Position numbers and translations under genes: made by a program
Part shown: in pieces, positions 1-7,073 of the stretch
Numbering within the stretch: position 1 is the stretch's first letter
Layout: each line of letters starts with the position of its first letter
Notes under the pieces: generated by a model
Seen by the model: the letters and a program-made list of their open reading frames with translations, nothing else
What the model was told of the DNA's origin: nothing
Database searches by the model: none
NCBI GenBank assembly: GCA_964555705.1
Contig: CAZKTN010000001.1
Location: 108,785-172,784, forward strand
DNA: 64,000 bases
Origin: ZLKRG44 sp964555705
GTDB taxonomy: Bacteria > Planctomycetota > Phycisphaerae > Phycisphaerales > SM1A02
Direction of reading: 5' to 3'

Positions 1-714
1 TACCCCATCTATCCCGTGTGCGATGCCTCGGGCAAGCTGGTGGGCCTGATCCGCGGCACGGCAATGTTCGAGAAGCAGGCGATCGAGATCAGCGCGCAAG
101 CGGGCTCGATGGTGGGCGTCACCAAGGAGGAGGGACTCGCCACTCCGTGGTGGCGAAGCTTCCTGCTTCGGCATCCGTGGCTGCAGCTCAACCTGCTCAC
201 CGCGTTCGTCGCTGCCGCGGTGGTCGCCGTCTTCGAGTCCACGCTTGACCGGCTGGTCATCCTCGCCGTGTTCCTGCCTGTGCTCGCGGGCCAGTCCGGC
301 AACACCGGCTGCCAGGCGCTCGCTGTAGCACTGCGCGGCATGACCTTGGGCGAACTCAAGCCTGGACGCGAGCGCGCCCTCGTGATGAAGGAGGCCCTGC
401 TCGGGCTCCTCAATGGCGCATTTGTCGGCCTGTCGGCAGGCATAGGGATGTACATCTTCGCGTCGATGCAGCCCAAGCCGGAGGACCCCTACGTGATGTG
501 GGCCGCAGACAGGGCCATGATGCTTGGGCTCGTCACCTTCCTGGCGATGATCGGCAGTTGCGTCATCAGCGGAATCTCAGGCGCGTTCATCCCGCTTGCG
601 CTCAAGCGGCTTGGCGCCGATCCCGCCACCGCATCGAGCATCTTCCTCACGACAGCGACCGACGTCGCCAGCATGGGCACGTTCCTCGGCCTGGCCACGG
701 TGCTGATCCGCTAG
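1..714 (+). CDS. mgtE: Magnesium transporter MgtE, C-terminal part (5' end outside window)
   Basis: The frame is open from base 1, so this is the 3' part of a gene that begins outside the window. About 25 residues resemble the end of a CBS regulatory domain (YPIYPVCDASGKLVGLI). A hydrophobic domain of five predicted membrane helices follows, with the MgtE features PVLAGQSGNTGCQ and a closing ATDVASMGTFLGLATVLI helix. The family forms dimeric Mg2+ channels gated by cytoplasmic CBS domains. The stop at 712-714 sits directly before an assembly gap, and the same 55 bases recur after the gap, so the gene end is intact. Confidence 0.93.
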   Translation, partial: YPIYPVCDASGKLVGLIRGTAMFEKQAIEISAQAGSMVGVTKEEGLATPWWRSFLLRHPWLQLNLLTAFVAAAVVAVFESTLDRLVILAVFLPVLAGQSGNTGCQALAVALRGMTLGELKPGRERALVMKEALLGLLNGAFVGLSAGIGMYIFASMQPKPEDPYVMWAADRAMMLGLVTFLAMIGSCVISGISGAFIPLALKRLGADPATASSIFLTTATDVASMGTFLGLATVLIR

Positions 715-869
715 NNNNNNNNNNNNNNNNNNNNNNNNNNNNNNNNNNNNNNNNNNNNNNNNNNNNNNNNNNNNNNNNNNNNNNNNNNNNNNNNNNNNNN
801 NNNNNNNNNNNNNNCGACGTCGCCAGCATGGGCACGTTCCTCGGCCTGGCCACGGTGCTGATCCGCTAG
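660..869. other. Assembly gap 1: 100 N flanked by identical 55-base ends (artefact)
   Basis: Bases 660-714 and 815-869 are identical and flank the N run 715-814. This is what is expected when two contigs sharing a 55-base k-mer overlap are scaffolded with a fixed 100-N spacer. The true sequence is probably continuous after removing 155 bases. The end of mgtE, including its stop codon, therefore appears twice. Confidence 0.93.
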
Positions 870-933
870 AGGCGCATCAGCGCCGCACCGCCCCGCAGGG
901 CACACCGGTCCCGATCGACCTGGCGGCCAGGTT

Positions 934-2286
934 TCAGCGCGCCGGCGGCGCCAGCAGCCGCTCGACCCACTTGATGTCGTGCGTTGCGTCCACGAAGGGC
1001 TGCTCCTGGAGCAGGCGCATGTAGAGCGGGATCGTGCTCCTGATCGGGCCGATCTTGAACTCCGACAGCGCGCCGAGCGAGCGCCGGATGCACGCCTCGC
1101 GCGTGGGCGCATGCACGATGAGCTTGCCGACCATCGAGTCGTAATTGGGCGGCACGCGGTAGCCCGTGCGCACGTGGCTGTCGAGGCGGATGCCAGGGCC
1201 TCCCGGCGGAGACCAGGTGTCGATGAGTCCTGCCTGCGGCATGAAGTTGCGGTCAGGGTCCTCGGCGTTGATCCGGAACTCGATCGCGTGCCCGTTGATG
1301 CGGATCTGGTCCTGCGTAAACGGGAGCCTCTCGCCTGCCGCGACGCGGATGCCCGTCTGCACGATGTCGACGCCCGTGATCGCCTCGGAGATCGGGTGCT
1401 CGACCTGCACGCGGGTGTTCACCTCGAGCATGTAGAAGTTCTGCTTTGCGTCCATGAGGAACTCGCAGGTTGCGGCGCCCGAGTACTTGGCGGCTCGGAT
1501 GAGCTCCGCGGCGCTTGCGCACACCTTCTCGCGCTTGACGGGATCGACGCCAGGCGCAGGCGCCTCCTCGATCAGCTTCTGGTGCCGGCGCTGGCTTGAG
1601 CAGTCTCGCTCGTAGAGGTGCACCGCATTGCCGTGCTTGTCGCCGATCACCTGCACCTCGAAATGGCGCGCGTGCTCGAGGTACTTCTCGACGTAGACCA
1701 TCGGGTTGCCGAACGCGGCTGCAGCCTCCTGCCCTGCCTGCTCGATGCCTGCGCGCAGCTCGCCCTCGTCGCGGGCGATGCGCATGCCACGGCCTCCGCC
1801 GCCTCCCGCCGCCTTCACGATGACCGGGTACCCGATCTCGTGCGCGACCTTCACGGCCTCCTCCATGTCCTCGATGCCACCGTCGGTGCCCGGGAAGATC
1901 GGCGTGCCGGACTTCTTGGCGAGCCTCTTGCAGTTGACCTTGTCGCCGAGCAGGTTCATCGCCTCCGGGCTCGGTCCGATGAACTCGAAGCCCGAGTCGC
2001 GGCACACCTCCGCGAAGTGCGAGTTCTCCGAGAGGAACCCGTACCCGGGGTGGATCGCGTCGGCGTGCGACACCTCGGCCGCGGCGATGATGCGGTCAAT
2101 GCGCAGGTACGAATCCTTGGACGGCGGAGGACCGATGCAGATCGACTCGTCTGCGGCCTCGAGCCACGAACCGCCCCGGTCAGCAGTCGAGTAGACGCAC
2201 ACGGTGCGCGCGCCGAGCTCGCGGCAGGCGCGGATGATCCGCAGCGCGATCTCGCCGCGGTTGGCGATCAGGACCTTCTTGAACAT
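934..2286 (-). CDS. accC: Acetyl-CoA carboxylase, biotin carboxylase subunit
   Basis: This subunit carboxylates the biotin on AccB using ATP and bicarbonate, the first step of fatty-acid synthesis. The 450-aa length is normal for AccC. An N-terminal Rossmann-like domain starts KVLIANRGEIALRI. The ATP-grasp glycine loop GGGGGRGMR is at about 161-169, the ERDCSSQRRHQK segment at about 226-236 and EVNTRVQVEHP at about 288-298. It lies 11 bases after accB on the same strand, so the two form an accBC operon. A small hairpin (ACCTG...CAGGT) just beyond the stop may help termination toward mgtE. Confidence 0.97.
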   Translation of the reverse strand: MFKKVLIANRGEIALRIIRACRELGARTVCVYSTADRGGSWLEAADESICIGPPPSKDSYLRIDRIIAAAEVSHADAIHPGYGFLSENSHFAEVCRDSGFEFIGPSPEAMNLLGDKVNCKRLAKKSGTPIFPGTDGGIEDMEEAVKVAHEIGYPVIVKAAGGGGGRGMRIARDEGELRAGIEQAGQEAAAAFGNPMVYVEKYLEHARHFEVQVIGDKHGNAVHLYERDCSSQRRHQKLIEEAPAPGVDPVKREKVCASAAELIRAAKYSGAATCEFLMDAKQNFYMLEVNTRVQVEHPISEAITGVDIVQTGIRVAAGERLPFTQDQIRINGHAIEFRINAEDPDRNFMPQAGLIDTWSPPGGPGIRLDSHVRTGYRVPPNYDSMVGKLIVHAPTREACIRRSLGALSEFKIGPIRSTIPLYMRLLQEQPFVDATHDIKWVERLLAPPAR

Positions 2287-2297
2287 GGTCGTGTGGC

Positions 2298-2777
2298 TCA
2301 GCTGGGCTTGACGAGGAAGAGCTTCTGCCCGAACTCCACGGGCTGCCCGCTCTTGACCAGGATCTTCGCCACGGTGCCGCTGCGCTCAGCCTTGATCTCG
2401 TTGAAGATCTTCATGGCCTCCACGAGGCACACCGTCGTGTCGGTTCCCACCTCGCTGCCCACGCTCACGAATGCAGGCTTGTCCGGGCCGGGCGACGCGT
2501 AGAAGGTGCCCACCATCGGGCTCTCGATCGCCACGAGACCTGCGTCTTCATCAGCGGCAGGCGCCGCAGCGGGCGCCGATGCCTTCGTCGCTGGGGCTGG
2601 CGCGGCAGCCGGTGCCGGGGCGGGCGCGCTGATGAGGGTTGGCGCGACGTGGGTCACGGTGCCCCCGTGACCTCGCTTGAGGAGGACTTGCTCTTCCTTG
2701 TCCTTGAGGTCCAGCTCGGTCAGGTCGTTGTCGACCATCAGCCGGATCAGTTCCTTGAGCTTTCGGATGTCCATCAT
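2298..2777 (-). CDS. accB: Acetyl-CoA carboxylase, biotin carboxyl carrier protein
   Basis: This is the biotinylated carrier that moves carboxyl groups between AccC and the carboxyltransferase in the cytoplasm. It has 159 residues. The N-terminal segment MMDIRKLKELIRLM is typical of BCCPs. A flexible Ala/Pro linker follows at about 55-85, then a biotinyl domain with VEAMKIFNE, in which Lys-123 is the expected biotin site. Two consecutive ATG codons (2777, 2774) are possible starts. A TATCCT -10 hexamer ends 9 bases upstream of 2777, so the mRNA leader would be only about 3 bases. It leads the accBC operon. Confidence 0.95.
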   Translation of the reverse strand: MMDIRKLKELIRLMVDNDLTELDLKDKEEQVLLKRGHGGTVTHVAPTLISAPAPAPAAAPAPATKASAPAAAPAADEDAGLVAIESPMVGTFYASPGPDKPAFVSVGSEVGTDTTVCLVEAMKIFNEIKAERSGTVAKILVKSGQPVEFGQKLFLVKPS

Positions 2778-2786
2778 GGTGGCGGA

Positions 2787-2792
2787 AGGATA
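2787..2792 (-). promoter_or_regulatory. Near-leaderless -10 element for accBC
   Basis: The minus-strand hexamer TATCCT ends at 2787. With +1 seven bases later (2780), the leader before the accB ATG at 2777 would be 3 bases. No Shine-Dalgarno sequence is visible. Confidence 0.55.
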
Positions 2793-2880
2793 GCGAGATT
2801 CACCTTCGCTGTCACGATGACGGCACAATCGCCGCAAATCCCCCCCATTTCGGGGCAAAGTCAATGCCGCGAGCCGCGCG

Positions 2881-3402
2881 CTAGGTGCTCAGGCCACGTG
2901 GTGGACCGAGAATCTCGCGCGCGAGAAGCGCCTGGCGAAGGGAGCTCCGGTCAAGCAGCAGCTTCCTCACGTCACGCGAGGACTGCCCGACACGGGCCTC
3001 GCGCAGATCGGCGCGCGAGGCGGGTGCACCCGTTGGCGATGTCGGTCGCGGGGCTGCGCCATGCCGGGCACCCTGGTCCGAACGACTCGGCGCCGAGGTT
3101 GCCCAGGTGGACGCCGGCGGTGCCTGGGTCTTCTGCGTCACTGCCAACCCCAGAGATCGGTTCGACGCTCGTGCGCCCGCACCGCCGCGCCCGGCCTTCG
3201 ATGCACCTCGACCAGTCTTCCTCACCTGCCCGCGCTGAGGAGTCCGCGGTGCGCTCACGGGCGCGGGTGCGGCCACCTGCGCGTTCGCCTGCTGCGCCAT
3301 CAGTGCCTCGCGGGCCTTTGCGTTCTGCTGCACCTTCTGCACCACCCACACGACGCCGCGGAACACGGCCACGATCAGGAAGATGACCAGATACTGGCTC
3401 AT
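2881..3402 (-). CDS. Small basic membrane-anchored protein of the chelate-importer operon
   Basis: I do not recognise a family. The protein has 173 residues. The N-terminus MSQYLVIFLIVAVFRGVVWVV is a single membrane helix. A short amphipathic stretch with many Q and A follows, then a strongly basic, Gly/Ala/Pro/Arg-rich tail that looks disordered. Its ATG overlaps the stop of the upstream importer ATPase by 4 bases (ATGA), so it is the last gene of that operon. The topology suggests a short anchor with a long soluble tail. Function is unknown. Confidence 0.7.
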   Translation of the reverse strand: MSQYLVIFLIVAVFRGVVWVVQKVQQNAKAREALMAQQANAQVAAPAPVSAPRTPQRGQVRKTGRGASKAGRGGAGARASNRSLGLAVTQKTQAPPASTWATSAPSRSDQGARHGAAPRPTSPTGAPASRADLREARVGQSSRDVRKLLLDRSSLRQALLAREILGPPRGLST

Positions 3403-4154
3403 GACAAACCTGCAGGCAGGATAGGCAGGACCTGTCCCGCGTGCTCACCGAAGGGCACCCCGAAGATGCGCTCGAGCGCCACGGGGTCAAGCACGCCGGC
3501 TACGGCTCCCGCGGCGATCAGACGGCCCTGGTCGAGCCACCACACCTCGTCGGCGAGAAGCGATGCGATGCCAATGTGGTGCACCGCGCACAGCACTGTC
3601 GCGCCACGCGAGCGCACGTCGCGGAGGACCCGCATCAGGCGTGCGCATTCCCCTGGATCGAGCGCCGCGAATGGCTCGTCCATCACAAGGAGCCCCTGGT
3701 CGCCGCACTGGACAAGTGCGCGCGCGACCACCGACCGCACACGCTCTCCCTCGCTCGTTCGGTGCCATGGCTTGGGCGCGAGGTGGGCGATGCCCATCGC
3801 CTCCATTGCCGAGTCTGCGGAGTGAAGACCTCGCGCACCAGCGCGTGTCCCGAGCGACACCAGCTCTCGCACCGTGAATGCGGCACTGAGCGCCGGCCGC
3901 TGGGGCACGTAGGCGCACACCGCCGCGCGCTGCGGCTCGCGCATCGTGCACATCTCCCGCCCCATCCATGTCACGTGACCCGATGCTGGCCTCTCGATGC
4001 CGCACAGCAGCCTCAGGAGCGTGCTCTTGCCGCTGCCGTTGCGGCCGACCACGGCACAGATGGTGCCGGGCGCCAATTCTGCGCTGATGCCCGAGAGAGC
4101 CGCGTGGCCACGACGCGAGTACGCGTAGCTGACGGCGCTGCATCGCAGGCTCAT
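3399..4154 (-). CDS. Iron-chelate/cobalamin-type ABC transporter ATPase
   Basis: This is the cytoplasmic ATPase of a BtuCDF/FecBCDE-type importer, 251 residues long. Walker A GRNGSGKST is near residue 38. A somewhat degenerate signature follows (TSEGERVRSVVARAL instead of LSGGE...), then Walker B LLVMDEPFAALD and the switch His in AVHHIGIA. The ATG at 4154 overlaps the permease stop by 4 bases, which fixes this start over longer in-frame readings. The SEGE in place of SGGE is unusual but found in diverged members. Substrate (Fe-siderophore, heme or B12) cannot be assigned. Confidence 0.88.
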   Translation of the reverse strand: MSLRCSAVSYAYSRRGHAALSGISAELAPGTICAVVGRNGSGKSTLLRLLCGIERPASGHVTWMGREMCTMREPQRAAVCAYVPQRPALSAAFTVRELVSLGTRAGARGLHSADSAMEAMGIAHLAPKPWHRTSEGERVRSVVARALVQCGDQGLLVMDEPFAALDPGECARLMRVLRDVRSRGATVLCAVHHIGIASLLADEVWWLDQGRLIAAGAVAGVLDPVALERIFGVPFGEHAGQVLPILPAGLS

Positions 4155-5188
4155 TGCACGCTCCCATGACCGAGGCGCGTTGACCGCAGCACCAGCAGGA
4201 ACGCCGGACCGCCGACCAGTGCCGTCAGCACGCCCACCGGCATGCGGCCCATGCCGAGGTCGAGCGCCTGCCGTGCCACATCCGCAGCAACAAGCACAAG
4301 TGCGCCGGCCACGACGCTGCCGAGCACGAGAGGTCCGTGCCGCGCGCCCAGCAGGAGCCTCGCGATGTGCGGCGCCACGAATCCCACGAATGCGATCGGC
4401 CCGCACAGCGCAACGCTTGTGGCGGCAGTCGCACCCGCAGCGATGTACATCCCAAGACGCAGTGTGACGAGGCGCACACCGAGGCTGCGCGCCTCGTCGT
4501 CGCTCACCGATGCCGCATCGAACGTGCGTGCAGAGAGACCGGACCACGCTGCAGCGGCGACAAGCACCACGACTGCGACAGCGAGCGTCGCCCGGTCCGG
4601 CAGCTCAGGCACGCGACCCATGAACCAGATCGCCGCGTCGGCGCGGCTCACTGGAGGCATCGCGTACTGCACCAGCAGCGTGAGCGCACCGCAGATGGCT
4701 GCGACCACGGTGCCCGCGAGCACCATCGAGACCGGCTCGATCACCCCCCTTCGCATCCCGAGCGCAAGCACGACCCCAAGCGTGAGCAGCGCGCCGATCG
4801 TCGCAGGCAGCACGTTCACTGCGCCGGTCGCGGCAATCGCAGCGATCCATCCTCCAGCGCCAGCTGCACCCGCGGCTCCGGCAGCCCACACGGCGAGCGT
4901 GGCGCCAAGACCAGCGCCCGAGGACAGGCCGAGCACGAATGGCGATGCCAGCGGATTGCGCAGAAGCACCTGCAGGAGAAGTCCCGAGAGACCAAGGGAC
5001 GCACCCGCCACCACCGACGACCACAGCGCACCTGCGCGGAGCGAAGCGAGTGCGGGCTCTGGCCACGCCCACTCGAGGGTGCCAGTGGCAGGGTCGCGCC
5101 CGACGGTCATCCGCAGCACCATCGCTCCCGCAAGCATGGCGAGAAGGAGCGCGCTTCGCGAGTTCACCGCGGTGCGATCACCCACCAT
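4151..5188 (-). CDS. Iron-chelate/cobalamin-type ABC transporter permease (BtuC/FecCD family)
   Basis: The product is a polytopic inner-membrane permease of about 345 aa. Family features are LLLQVLLRNPLASPFVLGLSSGAGLGA in the first third, GPIAFVGFVAPHIARLLLG in the coupling-helix region, and a C-terminal GxxPVGVLTALVGGPAFLLVL. Members form homodimers that pass metal chelates into the cytoplasm. The ATG at 5188 (MVGDRTAV) gives an 11-base overlap with the binding-protein gene; an ATG at 5215 is the alternative. Translation is coupled at both ends of the gene. Confidence 0.92.
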   Translation of the reverse strand: MVGDRTAVNSRSALLLAMLAGAMVLRMTVGRDPATGTLEWAWPEPALASLRAGALWSSVVAGASLGLSGLLLQVLLRNPLASPFVLGLSSGAGLGATLAVWAAGAAGAAGAGGWIAAIAATGAVNVLPATIGALLTLGVVLALGMRRGVIEPVSMVLAGTVVAAICGALTLLVQYAMPPVSRADAAIWFMGRVPELPDRATLAVAVVVLVAAAAWSGLSARTFDAASVSDDEARSLGVRLVTLRLGMYIAAGATAATSVALCGPIAFVGFVAPHIARLLLGARHGPLVLGSVVAGALVLVAADVARQALDLGMGRMPVGVLTALVGGPAFLLVLRSTRLGHGSVQ

Positions 5189-6086
5189 CCTGGACCTCCA
5201 TGGACGCGAGCGCATCCCTCAGCGCCTTGAGCCCGTACGGGAGCCTGCCACCCGGAACGGCCAGGCCATCCGCAGGCAGGCGGATCACGCGAGCCTGCAG
5301 CGCATCGATTGCGGGGCGACTGGCGGCGGCAGCGTCCGATCCGCCGATCACGACGATGGCGCTCGGCTCGATCCGCACCAGGTCCTCCACGCTCAGTGAG
5401 GGGTATCCGGGCCTGTCCAATGCGTTGCGCACGCCAAGCCGCGAGAGCGCATCGTCGATGTAGGTGCCGCGCCCAAACGCGATGCCCTCAAGGCCTCCAG
5501 CCATCACGAGCACCGACGAGTCACGGGCCTTGGAGCCTGCAGGCAGCGGCACAAGGGCCGCATCGAGCATCGCGCACCATGAGTCGTGCCGCTCATGCAC
5601 TCCACCGCCAATGGCGGGGTCAGCGGCCGCAACCGCGTCCGCAAGGCCCCCCATCACGGCACGTGCATCATCGAGACCGTTGATGCGCCACGCGTGCATC
5701 GTCCAGCCATGACGCGCGGCGAGGGTGGCGAGGGATGGGTCCACGCCCTGCGCGGGCGGCTGCACGAGCACCATGGTCGGCGCAGACCTCACGAGCGCCT
5801 CCGCATCCACATCGAGCAGTGTGCCCACCACAGGCACATCGGGCGGCGCTGACTCGCACCATGGCGTGCGGCCGCTCATCCGACCCCCAAGCCCGAGCTC
5901 CACAACGCATTCGGTGACCGCCGGCGAGAGGCTCACGATCCGCAACGGCTGCAGGACCGACCGTGGCGCATTGGCGGGTGCATGGTCTCCGCAGGCTCCC
6001 CCACATAGCGCGAACCACGAGAGCGCAAGCAACATGATGGCATGCCGCGCCCGCGCGATGGAGAACGTGAGCGACATCGCGCACAT
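5178..6086 (-). CDS. Iron-chelate/cobalamin-type periplasmic binding protein (BtuF-like lipoprotein)
   Basis: This is the capture component of the importer, 302 aa from ATG 6086. A hydrophobic signal ends in CGGAC with Cys-32 as a weak lipobox cysteine. The mature part shows the BtuF/FecB opening RIVSLSPAVTECVVELGLGGRMSGRT, then DVEALVRSAPTMVLVQ and a C-terminal RLGVRNALDRPGYPSLSVEDLVRI block. It heads a four-gene operon (binding protein, permease, ATPase, basic membrane protein). Its -10 (TACTGT) is shared back-to-back with the divergent gene at 6108. Confidence 0.88.
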   Translation of the reverse strand: MCAMSLTFSIARARHAIMLLALSWFALCGGACGDHAPANAPRSVLQPLRIVSLSPAVTECVVELGLGGRMSGRTPWCESAPPDVPVVGTLLDVDAEALVRSAPTMVLVQPPAQGVDPSLATLAARHGWTMHAWRINGLDDARAVMGGLADAVAAADPAIGGGVHERHDSWCAMLDAALVPLPAGSKARDSSVLVMAGGLEGIAFGRGTYIDDALSRLGVRNALDRPGYPSLSVEDLVRIEPSAIVVIGGSDAAAASRPAIDALQARVIRLPADGLAVPGGRLPYGLKALRDALASMEVQDGG

Positions 6087-6092
6087 GCTGCC

Positions 6093-6103
6093 GATACAGT
6101 ATC
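6093..6103. promoter_or_regulatory. Bidirectional palindromic -10 element
   Basis: GATACAGTATC is an inverted repeat with 5-base arms around a central A. It reads TACAGT on the plus strand, placing +1 one base before the GTG start at 6108. It reads TACTGT on the minus strand, placing +1 three bases before the ATG at 6086. One site therefore appears to serve both divergent, almost leaderless genes. Confidence 0.6.
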
Positions 6104-6107
6104 GCAC

Positions 6108-7073
6108 GTGTCGTGGATCCCCCGCTGGCTGAAGAGGCTGCTTGGCATTGCAGCGCCGTTGCCTCAGGCGATGGGCACGCCGCTGACGTCAGCCGAGGTC
6201 CGTCAGGACCGCGCAAGCGCAGAGGCAGGCACTCCTGCCGCACAGCAGGTGACCGTGTCGCGCGTTGACCCGGGCGAGGACGAGCGGGCGCTTGCTGTCC
6301 TCGGGCAGTTCAGGGACGAGCTCAAGTCGCATCATGCGGTTCAGTCGGAGCTGGCCAGCCTCATCCGAGAGCTGCATGCGCCGATGCGCGCACTTCCCGA
6401 GCTCGCGCGCCAGCAGGGCGGACTGATGGAGACGCTCGTCGACCAGTCCAGCCGAAGCCGCTCACGCGACCAGGCCATCGAGCGAAGCCTGCACCAGCTC
6501 ACGGAGGGCGCTGCGCGGCAGACGCAGGTCCTGGGCCTTGTGCAGCAGCAGCTTGACCTCAACCACGAGACGAGCATCCGGGTATCCGACAGCCTCCGCG
6601 ACACAGCATCTGCGCTCGGTGCGTTTGCCGCCACAACCGACCGCCAGACGCGCGCGCTTGAGGCGCTTGCGGAGAGCACCCGCCGCAGGCTCGCGCAGAG
6701 CGAGCGACTCGAGCGGACGTTGCAGTTCTGGCTCCTGGTGGTGTCGGGGCTTGCGACGCTCATCCTTCTGTACGCGCTGTGGGCCGCGATGCGCGTGCCT
6801 CCGACGCCCCCCGCGCGTCCTGAGGTGGTGTCCTCAGAGGGCGATGCGTCGGCTCGGCAGGCGGCGGTCGCCATCACGCCGGCCACGGGACAGTCGGTCG
6901 ATTCGCCGGCCCCACCGGCGTCAACGAACGCTGCGCCGAATGCGGCACTGGTGGCAGGCGCCAGTTCGCCGGCGACGGAGACCCCGAAGGCCCCTCAGGC
7001 CCCGGCAACCCCGCCACGGCCTGCGGCGGCACCGGCCACGGCGCCGACGACGCCAGCGTCGACGATTCCCTGA
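6108..7073 (+). CDS. Coiled-coil protein with one membrane helix and Pro/Ala-rich tail
   Basis: No named family was recognised. The GTG start at 6108 follows a -10 hexamer by seven bases and gives 321 aa (MSWIPRWLKRLLG...). Residues about 55-210 are charged and heptad-like (LARQQGGLMETLVDQ, QTRALEALAESTRRR). A single helix follows, LQFWLLVVSGLATLILLYALWAA, at about 212-234. The last 85 residues are Pro/Ala/Thr-rich, as in an extracytoplasmic linker. The layout suggests a cytoplasmic coiled coil anchored in the membrane. Its 3' end overlaps the convergent ABC exporter gene by 79 bases. Confidence 0.75.
   Translation: MSWIPRWLKRLLGIAAPLPQAMGTPLTSAEVRQDRASAEAGTPAAQQVTVSRVDPGEDERALAVLGQFRDELKSHHAVQSELASLIRELHAPMRALPELARQQGGLMETLVDQSSRSRSRDQAIERSLHQLTEGAARQTQVLGLVQQQLDLNHETSIRVSDSLRDTASALGAFAATTDRQTRALEALAESTRRRLAQSERLERTLQFWLLVVSGLATLILLYALWAAMRVPPTPPARPEVVSSEGDASARQAAVAITPATGQSVDSPAPPASTNAAPNAALVAGASSPATETPKAPQAPATPPRPAAAPATAPTTPASTIP

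Noticed and set aside
4242..5399. 385-aa plus-strand reading frame opposite the importer permease
   Set aside because: Ser/Pro/Arg composition and lack of any motif mark it as antisense shadow of the permease and binding-protein genes.
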